Below, piece after piece: positions 1-7,652 of a stretch of DNA of 64,000 bases. Both the position numbers and the translations under genes were made by a program. The stretch comes from Robertmurraya dakarensis (GTDB lineage: Bacteria; Bacillota; Bacilli; Bacillales; Cytobacillaceae). Where the stretch lies: NCBI RefSeq assembly GCF_900156875.1, contig NZ_LT707409.1, forward strand, positions 603,058-667,057, read 5' to 3'. Position 1 is the stretch's first letter. Each line of letters starts with the position of its first letter. The notes under the pieces were generated by a model, which had not been told where the DNA came from, searched no databases, and saw nothing but the letters and a program-made list of their open reading frames with translations.

Positions 1-276
1 CTTAATAATTGTTCTATTACTAACTTACGCAACTGCCTGGAAGTTCGAGTATAATAAGCAAGAAATATCTTGCCCATCTCTCAAAGATAGGTATAAGAGT
101 AAACTATCTCAAGGGTTCCAGGCATTTAATGTTTTTTGATAAACTAGGGAATGAAGTTATTTGAGGTCTGTGCCAGTAGTTATTGGAAATAAGATTTTTA
201 TAGTATATATTCTTATTTTAAGGCAGAATTTTACTTAATTAGATTTTTCTAAATCATCGAAAAGGGAACGATAAAA
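1..276. other. Intergenic leader, no gene seen
   Basis: This AT-rich stretch carries no open reading frame that I can support. An AAAAGGGA ribosome binding site lies just before the TTG start at 277. Just upstream of that site is a short AT-rich palindrome, TTTAGA and TCTAAA around a T-rich centre, which may be part of the promoter region. The end of the preceding gene is not recognisable. Confidence 0.5.
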
Positions 277-1152
277 TTGAACATTGAAGAGTTAATAGAA
301 GCCATTAAGAACTTAACTATATGGAAAAAAGGTAATCAGCGGGCTCCCCATAAACCATTGCTAATTCTTTACGCATTAGGAAAAATTCTTAGTAATCAAA
401 GGCTGCTGTCGTATGAGCAGGTAAGTGGAGATTTAAAACAGCTTCTTATCGAGTTTGGTCCTTTAAGAAAATCATATCATCCAGAGGAGCCCTTTGTTCG
501 TTTAACACGAGATGGTATTTGGGAACTTGATAAAGGAGTAAACTTGTCTAACCCAAATAATAGGTTGTTACTAGAGGAACAAGTTAACGGCGGATTTACA
601 AACGAGGTTTATCATTTATTGAATCAGAATATAGAACATATTCCCATTATTGCTCAGATTATTCTTGATCAGCATTTTCCCGCTTCTATTCATGAGGATA
701 TTCTGGAGGCGGTAGGGTTAGACATGTCGTTTTCAATATCTAGAAGGAAAAAACGTGATTCAAGGTTTCGTGATAAGATATTAAGAGCGTATCGATATAG
801 CTGCGCTATTTGTGGTTTTAACGTACGTCTCAGACATACATTAGTTGCAGTAGAAGCAGCTCATATTAAATGGCATCAAGCTGGTGGACCTGACGTTGAA
901 GATAATGGTCTCGCGCTATGTTCCATGCATCATAAATTATTTGATAGAGGTGTATTTACTATAAATAATGAAAGACGTATGGTTGTTTCTCAGGATGCCC
1001 ATGGAACTCAAGGATTTGAAGAATGGCTTATGCGCTATCATGGTAATGTCATTAAACCCCCTATTGAAACTATTTATCAGCCGAGTTCCACCTATATTAA
1101 CTGGCATGTAAAGGAAGTTTTTAAGGGACCTGAGAGATATGTGACAGGTTAA
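277..1152 (+). CDS. HNH restriction endonuclease, SBD-HNH (phosphorothioate-dependent) type
   Basis: This is a 291-residue HNH nuclease. The C-terminal half has the zinc-type HNH layout: CAIC near residue 178, AAHIKWH near 196, and a DNGLALCSMHHKLFD run near 208-222. The N-terminal 150 residues start with a WKKGNQRAPHKPLL block. From family knowledge this block resembles the sulfur-binding domain of restriction enzymes that cut phosphorothioated DNA (ScoMcrA and SprMcrA type), and the length fits the two-domain SBD-HNH form. The start is TTG at 277, after AAAAGGGA. No dnd or ssp phosphorothioation genes are in the window, so a stand-alone type IV (modification-dependent) enzyme is the simplest reading. 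A general HNH restriction enzyme with another target is the alternative. Confidence 0.75.
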   Translation: MNIEELIEAIKNLTIWKKGNQRAPHKPLLILYALGKILSNQRLLSYEQVSGDLKQLLIEFGPLRKSYHPEEPFVRLTRDGIWELDKGVNLSNPNNRLLLEEQVNGGFTNEVYHLLNQNIEHIPIIAQIILDQHFPASIHEDILEAVGLDMSFSISRRKKRDSRFRDKILRAYRYSCAICGFNVRLRHTLVAVEAAHIKWHQAGGPDVEDNGLALCSMHHKLFDRGVFTINNERRMVVSQDAHGTQGFEEWLMRYHGNVIKPPIETIYQPSSTYINWHVKEVFKGPERYVTG

Positions 1153-1241
1153 TCAATCAATTAAGATAGGTTATATAAGTTAACTAATAGTAAATTAATC
1201 ATAGAAATACTCGTTGGTTTACGAATTACCATAAATATATA

Positions 1242-1310
1242 TTGGTAATTTATTGTTATATTTTGTACTATAAATAAGAATGATCGGATTAGATATTAAT
1301 CCGATTTTTA
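1242..1310 (+). promoter_or_regulatory. Promoter plus 5' hairpin of the Zorya-like operon
   Basis: A possible promoter is TTGGTA (1242-1247), an 18-base spacer and TACTAT (1266-1271). About 12 bases past the -10 box is a perfect 9-bp inverted repeat, ATCGGATTA (1283-1291) and TAATCCGAT (1297-1305), running into a T-tract. It could be a terminator of upstream transcription, a leader attenuator, a 5' mRNA-stabilising stem or an operator. A similar arrangement precedes the operon at 14000. Confidence 0.5.
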
Positions 1311-1369
1311 TTATGTCTTTAGATGAGTACTATAATACTATTTATATAGATTACAGAGGAGGAAAAAAT

Positions 1370-3898
1370 ATGCTCTTGGACCTGCTTGTCGATATGTATC
1401 ACAGTCCATATATTATATTTCTAGCAATTTTAGCGTTAGTGGTAGTTGCCATTTTTATGGTTCGTGCCTACCTGTTAAAGAAATCAGTCGCCATACTTGT
1501 GAAAAAATTAAGTGAATTAAAAGAAAGCAATCCGGAGGCATCAGACAAAGAGATAGCACATTTGTTTAATGAAATAATCGCAAGTGAAAATGTTAGCGAA
1601 GCTATTAAAGAATGTTGGGATCAGTACTATAAAGACTTAAAAGATTCTCAAGTCCCACCTGATGTGTACCAGTATTTTACGGAAAAATTACTTGTCAATG
1701 GTTATGGTTATCGTAAAATAGCAGAATCTATCCCTGCTGTATTCCTATCATTAGGTATTTTAGGAACTTTTTATGGTATCGCAGCCGGGATGAAAAAAAT
1801 TGATCCGTATGCCCCATCAGAAGAACTCCGTTTAGGAATTGCAAATTTGATGGGGGGAATGGAAATTGCATTCCATTCTTCGATTGTCGGGATTATTTTA
1901 TCTTTGCTTATTCAATTTATTGATAAAGGTTATATTTATAAAACCTTAACATCTAGTTTTCGAGTACTTAGAAATGCAATGGATAAAGCATTTCCAGTAA
2001 AAACAGAAAGTGACTTTTTGAACGATATTTTGGCAGATCAGACAACTAAGAGTGAAGGGTTAAAACAATTTGTCATTCAAGATTACTTATCAGCAATGAA
2101 AAATGAAATAACAGATATTGTTAATGACCGTCTTATTCCTTACTACACAAGAGATCAAGAAATTTATGAGACACAGGTTTCCTTACTTTCAAGTATGGAA
2201 TCTCACCTAAGGCATGATTTAGCTATTCAAATAGGTTCAGAGGTAAGGGATATAGTTACAGGAACCTTGAATCCAATAATCGAACAGTTGCATGAAGCTC
2301 AAAAGCAGCAAAATACAAAACTAACAGAAGTAAATGAATCCATTGTAAAAGAGCTTCCTCAATTATTGAAACAGGACCTCATAGAAGTCATGGATAATAA
2401 TTTTAGACCGCATTTTGAACAAAATAATCAAATTATGGCGGAAATGGCGGAAGGTACACAAACAGTTCTTCGAGAACACATGGATCAAATGGTGGACCAT
2501 TTCGTAGGTACGATGAAAGACATGGCTGGAGAGCAAATTGAAAAACTTCAAGGAATTCTTACACAGACGATGGACTGGCAGACCAAAGTATATGGTGAAC
2601 TAAATCAACTTGTTGAAAAACTACAGGTATCTGCAGATAGACAGTCAGACATGGCAGATAAATCTAGTACTCTCTCAGACAAACTGCAAGAATTCGTCTC
2701 AGTATTCAATGAATACCAAGAAAGTCTTGTTGGCTCAATAAGCGAATTGATGACCGTTACAGACCACAATAAATCAATACAAACACACACAGGAAAGCTG
2801 CTTGAACAAATATCCAGTGAAAAAGAAGTTCATGGCAAAGCAATAGTAGAGATGATCGGCAAATTAGTAAACGTAACAGACAACTTGGACAAGCAAGCAG
2901 CGGCACTAGGTGATATGCAAAAAGAAATGTCAACTCTTTCTGCTACGTATAATCAAGTGGAAATTCTTATTGAAAGTCTCGAAAAGTCAACAGAAAAACA
3001 AACGCAACTAGCTGCAAAAACATCTGAGTTGTTCAAGGAAAATGAGAAATTTGCAGAGCAGCTTTCTGATTATCAAGTTAAAACAGCAGAATCTTCAGAA
3101 AAGTTGTCAGAATCAGCCCTGAAGCAAGTTGAGACACATGAGAAAATGTCAGGGTTATTACAGGATATAACTAAAGAACGCATGAATATGCTTAAAGAAT
3201 TCGAAAATCAGCTGAAGCAATTTAGTGAATCATCACACGTAATGAAAGAGCAGGGAGAAATGTTGAATTCGCTTCAAAAAACAATGGTTTCTTCCATAGA
3301 AAAATACAATAACTCAACAAAAGGTTTAGAGGAACTGACATTAACAAACAAATATTTGGCTGATAATCTATCAGACTATACAGGGAAAATAAATCAATCG
3401 GCAAAAGGTCTTGAACAAATCCTTGCTAACGCTGGGAAGAATATTGAATTACAGCACCAAATTCAAAAGGATTTGAATGGGATTGTAAATAAATTCACTG
3501 TAGAACGTGTGCAATTTGAAAAGCTTACAAAAGAAGAAATGAACACATTAAAAGAGCAGTTAAAAAATGCTGATCAGCGTTCCAAACAATTACAAGCATT
3601 TTGGAAAGACAATGTTGAGCAATTAAAACATGGACACAGAATGTTTGCAGACCTTAATGAAAAATTAGACAAGTCTATGGAACACTTTGCTGATCATATG
3701 TATAGAGGATTGGATCGTACATTTACCCAATTCGATAAGCAGTTATCTACTTCTGTATCTTACTTAGACCGTGGTGTCGGAAGTATCAAGACGGTCGTAG
3801 ATGATATGGAAGAGAGTTTTACAGGTATTCACCGCAGTATTCGTTCTTTTCAAGAATCATTAGAGCAAGCAGCAATCTCTAAGGAGAGTGAAAAGTAA
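1370..3898 (+). CDS. zorA: ZorA-like MotA/TolQ/ExbB proton channel with long coiled-coil tail
   Basis: This is the membrane motor subunit of a Zorya-type anti-phage system. I place the start at the ATG at 1370, behind AGAGGAGGAAAAAAT, rather than the ATG at 1280, which sits on the leader hairpin. That gives 842 residues. There is one N-terminal membrane segment (about 11-36) and two more in the MotA/ExbB core (about 121-140 and 157-184, containing ESIPAVFLSLGILGTFYGIA). A roughly 600-residue Glu/Lys/Gln-rich coiled coil follows and would reach deep into the cytoplasm. In Zorya, ZorA5-ZorB2 complexes are thought to sense phage entry and signal through this tail. The stop codon overlaps the zorB start (TAATG). 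Confidence 0.88.
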   Translation: MLLDLLVDMYHSPYIIFLAILALVVVAIFMVRAYLLKKSVAILVKKLSELKESNPEASDKEIAHLFNEIIASENVSEAIKECWDQYYKDLKDSQVPPDVYQYFTEKLLVNGYGYRKIAESIPAVFLSLGILGTFYGIAAGMKKIDPYAPSEELRLGIANLMGGMEIAFHSSIVGIILSLLIQFIDKGYIYKTLTSSFRVLRNAMDKAFPVKTESDFLNDILADQTTKSEGLKQFVIQDYLSAMKNEITDIVNDRLIPYYTRDQEIYETQVSLLSSMESHLRHDLAIQIGSEVRDIVTGTLNPIIEQLHEAQKQQNTKLTEVNESIVKELPQLLKQDLIEVMDNNFRPHFEQNNQIMAEMAEGTQTVLREHMDQMVDHFVGTMKDMAGEQIEKLQGILTQTMDWQTKVYGELNQLVEKLQVSADRQSDMADKSSTLSDKLQEFVSVFNEYQESLVGSISELMTVTDHNKSIQTHTGKLLEQISSEKEVHGKAIVEMIGKLVNVTDNLDKQAAALGDMQKEMSTLSATYNQVEILIESLEKSTEKQTQLAAKTSELFKENEKFAEQLSDYQVKTAESSEKLSESALKQVETHEKMSGLLQDITKERMNMLKEFENQLKQFSESSHVMKEQGEMLNSLQKTMVSSIEKYNNSTKGLEELTLTNKYLADNLSDYTGKINQSAKGLEQILANAGKNIELQHQIQKDLNGIVNKFTVERVQFEKLTKEEMNTLKEQLKNADQRSKQLQAFWKDNVEQLKHGHRMFADLNEKLDKSMEHFADHMYRGLDRTFTQFDKQLSTSVSYLDRGVGSIKTVVDDMEESFTGIHRSIRSFQESLEQAAISKESEK

Positions 3899-4605
3899 TG
3901 GCCAGAAGAATTCGCGGATCAGATGATTTGCATGATGTTGATAGAGAAGAAACAAGCAGTCATTGGATATCTTATTCCGATTTAATGAGTGCTCTACTTT
4001 TAATGTTTGCTTTGTTTCTTATGATAAACATCTTAGAAAGCAAAGCTGCAATGGAAGAAAAGGATCAAATGATTGAGGAATTAACAGGCGTTCGAACCAA
4101 AATTATTGAAGAACTGAAAGCAGAATTTGAGCACTCTAAGCTGAGTATGGAAGTTGACCCGCAAACGGGTGCCATTCGTTTCTCTAGTGGTGTCTTCTTT
4201 GGCACGAATGAATCAACTGTTTCAGATCAGGGGAAAGAACATTTAAAAGAGTTCATCCCTAAATATATTGATGTTCTTTTCTCGGAAGGGTTTAAAGATA
4301 ATGTAGCCCAAATTATTGTAGAAGGCCACACAGATCAAAGTGGAACCTATCTGTATAATTTAGATCTATCACAAGAACGTTCTTTAGCCGTTGTCAAAGA
4401 AATACTGTCTGATGAATTTCCTGATTTTGAACATAAAGACCAACTGCGTAATCTTCTAACTTCAAATGGCCGGTCTTTTAGTGAGTTGATTTATGAAGAT
4501 GGTGTGGTAAATCCAAACAAATCAAGACGGGTGGAATTTAAGTTTCGACTAAAAGACGAAGATCTAATTAATAAATTACAGGATATGGTACTGACTCATG
4601 AGTAA
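3898..4605 (+). CDS. zorB: ZorB-like MotB/OmpA-domain subunit
   Basis: This 235-residue partner of ZorA has a single membrane segment at about 26-46 (SYSDLMSALLLMFALFLMI). It carries Asp28, the position expected for the proton-binding aspartate of MotB-like proteins. A periplasmic-type OmpA domain follows, with the EGHTD and LSQERS motifs near residues 141-165, which binds peptidoglycan in this family. It is translationally coupled to zorA and overlaps the next gene by eight bases. The organism is probably monodermal, so the domain would engage the thick cell wall. Confidence 0.88.
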   Translation: MARRIRGSDDLHDVDREETSSHWISYSDLMSALLLMFALFLMINILESKAAMEEKDQMIEELTGVRTKIIEELKAEFEHSKLSMEVDPQTGAIRFSSGVFFGTNESTVSDQGKEHLKEFIPKYIDVLFSEGFKDNVAQIIVEGHTDQSGTYLYNLDLSQERSLAVVKEILSDEFPDFEHKDQLRNLLTSNGRSFSELIYEDGVVNPNKSRRVEFKFRLKDEDLINKLQDMVLTHE

Positions 4606-5851
4606 GAGTGTCGTGTTTCATTCATTTGAATTCCAACCTTGTAAACTCAAAGAATTAGCTGGTTTTTTAGAAAATAAATATAAGGATGAGAAGAAATATT
4701 CTTCTCAAAATCTAAAAGAAGATATGCTGCCGCCTTTGCTTGACGAAATTAGGAAACTCTCCAACGAGAAAAAATTCATCATAGATTATGCAAACAATCT
4801 AAGCAGCAAAAATATCCGGTTGTTAGCATTCTATTATCCTTATATTCATAACGAAAAAGCAGATACTAAGAAAAAAATCCATCTCATTCTAAAAGAACGT
4901 TACCAAACTTTTGTTGGCGGCATAATGTGGAACCATTTCCAAAATACGCCAACAGATCCTATTATCATAAGTATATTAAGATTGGCATTTAATATGGAGA
5001 ATGACGATTTCCTATCATTAGACAAAGAAATTCGGAATACTATTAACATAGCTATTAATCAGAAGAACCTTCTTCATAACTTGGAAAGATACCTTTCTCG
5101 TCAGAGAAAAACACTAATGGATATGTTTAAAATAATGTCTATCAACCCAGAAGGGAAATTGGCAAAATATCTTTGGTATTTCTCCCTAAAGGAAAATTTG
5201 CATAAACCCTCTTTTTTAAGAAAAGAAGGAGATCTATTTATTTTGGGCAAGTTACATGAGTTAACAATTAAAAATTATAAGCAAGTATTCATTAATTATC
5301 TTAGTAATGTTGCTGTGAATGAATTTAATAGTTTGTTCTTAGAACAAGTCTTAGAGAAATTAAAGGATCCGCGGAAAAATGACCTGGATTGGAAAGACAT
5401 GCCTCCTTTATGCATCGAGAAAGTAAAACAATGGTTGATTCGTAATGAACTAAAAAAGTTCTTTGCTGAAGATACTAAATATGACCGTTTCCGATATTGG
5501 GAGAAACACACGAAAAATATTAAAGATGTAGACTTTATTGAGAACCCTATGCTAGCCATTATGGATTTTGGAGAATTTGTCGTGGTAGAATTTGCGGAAA
5601 CGGGCAATGCAGCATACTTTTATCGAAAAGAAGCCTTTTATAACTCAATGTATATAAAGGTGAAATATGGAAACCATTCACCTAATCAAATCAAGCAATT
5701 GTTAAAAAGCAAAGATGCTGATTATTATATTAATAAAGAAATTCACTCGCCATCGAAGCCAGAGCCCCCTGGCTGGCATACAAAGTTTAATGGTTATATG
5801 CGAGCTTATATGCAGGGGGATTTCCTATACAATCATCGAAGCACATCTTAA
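4598..5851 (+). CDS. zorC: ZorC-like EH-signature protein
   Basis: This 417-residue soluble protein is the third gene of the Zorya-like operon and overlaps zorB. The C-terminal part matches the EH_signature family. It contains RFRYWEKH at 297-304 (the E and H of the name are E302 and H304), then FVVVEFAETGNAAYFYRK at about 327-344. The N-terminal part is helical and poorly conserved. In type I Zorya, ZorC is a DNA-binding effector that works with ZorD, a SNF2-type nuclease-helicase. No ZorD follows here. The next base run is a palindromic terminator, then a different cassette. Confidence 0.8.
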   Translation: MSKSVVFHSFEFQPCKLKELAGFLENKYKDEKKYSSQNLKEDMLPPLLDEIRKLSNEKKFIIDYANNLSSKNIRLLAFYYPYIHNEKADTKKKIHLILKERYQTFVGGIMWNHFQNTPTDPIIISILRLAFNMENDDFLSLDKEIRNTINIAINQKNLLHNLERYLSRQRKTLMDMFKIMSINPEGKLAKYLWYFSLKENLHKPSFLRKEGDLFILGKLHELTIKNYKQVFINYLSNVAVNEFNSLFLEQVLEKLKDPRKNDLDWKDMPPLCIEKVKQWLIRNELKKFFAEDTKYDRFRYWEKHTKNIKDVDFIENPMLAIMDFGEFVVVEFAETGNAAYFYRKEAFYNSMYIKVKYGNHSPNQIKQLLKSKDADYYINKEIHSPSKPEPPGWHTKFNGYMRAYMQGDFLYNHRSTS

Positions 5852-5928
5852 AAGTTCCTGAATTTTCATGGTTAATTGTAATTAATAAACATCATGTGCC
5901 TATCATATATAAATCGCAATTAATATAA

Positions 5929-5975
5929 GGCCTGTCCCTCTGTAAAGTTTACTTTAACGGGGACAGGCCTGTTTT
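5929..5975. terminator. Palindromic terminator or REP-like element after the ZorABC operon
   Basis: AGGCCTGTCCC and GGGACAGGCCT form an 11-bp inverted repeat around an AT-rich loop, followed by GTTTTATT. It probably ends the zorABC transcript. The CTGTCCC/GGGACAG core is the same as in the palindromes at 31164, 45781, 50711 and 52525, so it may be a member of the same dispersed repeat family. Confidence 0.7.
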
Positions 5976-6179
5976 ATTCATTTGTTACCAAAAGGTATAT
6001 AATTTTTTAATCCCCCTGGCTGTTAGGCATGTTCAAAACTCTTATAAAAGTCAGTTTTTCACTAAAATGGGTCAAATTAAATTTTTCAAAATTAGTAAGA
6101 ACGAGCTCAAAGCTATATTCTCCTATGATATGTTGTTATAATGGAAAATAGACAATTAAAGGAAACGGAGTTATTAACC

Positions 6180-7652
6180 ATGAATGTTGTTCTTACTCAG
6201 CCATCTGCTGCACCGGTTATTCAAGCATTAAGATCCATTGGTTATACTGCCAGTACAGCTATAGCTGATTTAGTTGATAATAGTCTTGATGCTGAATCTT
6301 CAATTGTTAATGTGTATTTTGAATATGGTGAGTCTGATGGATTAATTAAGATAGTTGATAATGGTACTGGTATGAACGAGGATATGCTTCAAACAGCTAT
6401 GAATATCGGTTCAAAAGACCCTAGGGCAAAAAGAAGTCCGAATGAACTAGGGAGATTTGGAATGGGATTAAAAACTGCTTCATTTTCAATGGGAAAGCGA
6501 TTAAGTGTGTTAACGAAAAAAGATGGAGTTTATTTTGAGAGGTGCTGGGACTTAGATTATGTATCTGAGTGCAATGAATGGCAACTCTTCACCCGGATAC
6601 CGGACGAGGTAAGGGTTAAATTGGGTGAAATTGAGGGACAGAACGGTACTGTCGTTTGTATTGATAAACTTGATCGGTTTATGGGCTATGGCAGAAAGAG
6701 AAAATTAAAGGAAACCAGTTTCTTTAATAAGGTTTCAAGGATTAACAAGCATTTAGAATTTGTATTTCACTCTATTATAGAAAAAAATGATGTAGGAATT
6801 TTTGTTAATGGTAATAAAGTTGTTCCTTGGGACCCATTTTTGAGGCATCACCAGAACACAATTGAGGGTGAGATGCAGCTATTAAAATTAAATGACCACA
6901 GAATAAAGGTTCAATATTTTATCCTTCCTCACGCCTCGCACTTAACTGAACCTGAATATAAAAAAGCAGGCGGCTATAAAGGATGGAGGGATCATCAGGG
7001 GCTTTATATTTATAGAGAAAATAGACTTCTGCACTTTGGAGATTGGATGGGTTTGTTCCCAAAAGATGCGTCTTCGCAGCTTGCAAGAGTGCGAGTTGAT
7101 TTGCCAAATGAAGCCGATTCTGATTGGCAGGTAGATATAAAGAAATCCGGAATTAATTTGCCCGAAGAGGCCAAAAAAAGGCTGGAGGCCATTTCAGCTA
7201 TTGCGAGGAAGGTATCCAGAGATATCTTTTATTTTAGAACTCAAAGTACCAATCATGGCAGGAGAATGGCCGGAAGCCTAAACACATGGGAGCAATCCGG
7301 GCGAGATGATGGGCCGCAGTTTATTTTAAATAGAAATCATCCGATTTTATCAGAGTTATTTAATAAAATTGATAATGAAAGTGCCAAATTGTTAAATTTA
7401 TATCTTAAGTTTGTTCAATTAGGGTCACCTAGCAACATAATTGATTCCCCTAAAGTACCTGAGGAGACTGTTCAAGAGATATCCGATGCAGATAAGGGGC
7501 TTGTTTTGCAGTTTGCTTCAACCATGCTTGAATTGAACGTTGCTAGTGATGAAGAACAGCTTCTAAACATTATGATAACCCAGCCCGCATTTGATGGTAT
7601 AAATCGTGTAACCTTGAAATTCATTCTAAAGGAGGCAGGTGTAATTGGCTGA
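6180..7652 (+). CDS. MORC/MutL-like GHKL ATPase of a restriction-type cassette
   Basis: This is a GHKL-fold ATPase of about 490 residues. The three nucleotide-binding boxes are clear: ADLVDNSLDA (about 29-38), IVDNGTGM (about 58-65) and GRFGMGLKTAS (about 91-101). Bacterial MORC-type ATPases of this kind were described by Iyer and colleagues in restriction-like operons with Z1, PD-(D/E)XK and AIPR genes, the set found here. I prefer the ATG at 6180, preceded by GGAAACGGAG, over the ATG at 6141. The latter lies inside a TATAAT that is probably the -10 box. It overlaps the Z1 gene by eight bases. The likely role is ATP-driven clamping or remodelling of DNA. Confidence 0.85.
   Translation: MNVVLTQPSAAPVIQALRSIGYTASTAIADLVDNSLDAESSIVNVYFEYGESDGLIKIVDNGTGMNEDMLQTAMNIGSKDPRAKRSPNELGRFGMGLKTASFSMGKRLSVLTKKDGVYFERCWDLDYVSECNEWQLFTRIPDEVRVKLGEIEGQNGTVVCIDKLDRFMGYGRKRKLKETSFFNKVSRINKHLEFVFHSIIEKNDVGIFVNGNKVVPWDPFLRHHQNTIEGEMQLLKLNDHRIKVQYFILPHASHLTEPEYKKAGGYKGWRDHQGLYIYRENRLLHFGDWMGLFPKDASSQLARVRVDLPNEADSDWQVDIKKSGINLPEEAKKRLEAISAIARKVSRDIFYFRTQSTNHGRRMAGSLNTWEQSGRDDGPQFILNRNHPILSELFNKIDNESAKLLNLYLKFVQLGSPSNIIDSPKVPEETVQEISDADKGLVLQFASTMLELNVASDEEQLLNIMITQPAFDGINRVTLKFILKEAGVIG

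Noticed and set aside
1280..1369. ATG at 1280 as start of ZorA
   Set aside because: It lies at the leader hairpin with no ribosome binding site. AGAGGAGG precedes the ATG at 1370 and the protein then starts like known ZorA proteins.
277..5851. Type II Zorya using the HNH gene at 277 as ZorE
   Set aside because: The HNH gene is separated by an intergenic region with its own promoter and hairpin, has an SBD-like domain, and the third Zorya gene is ZorC-like.
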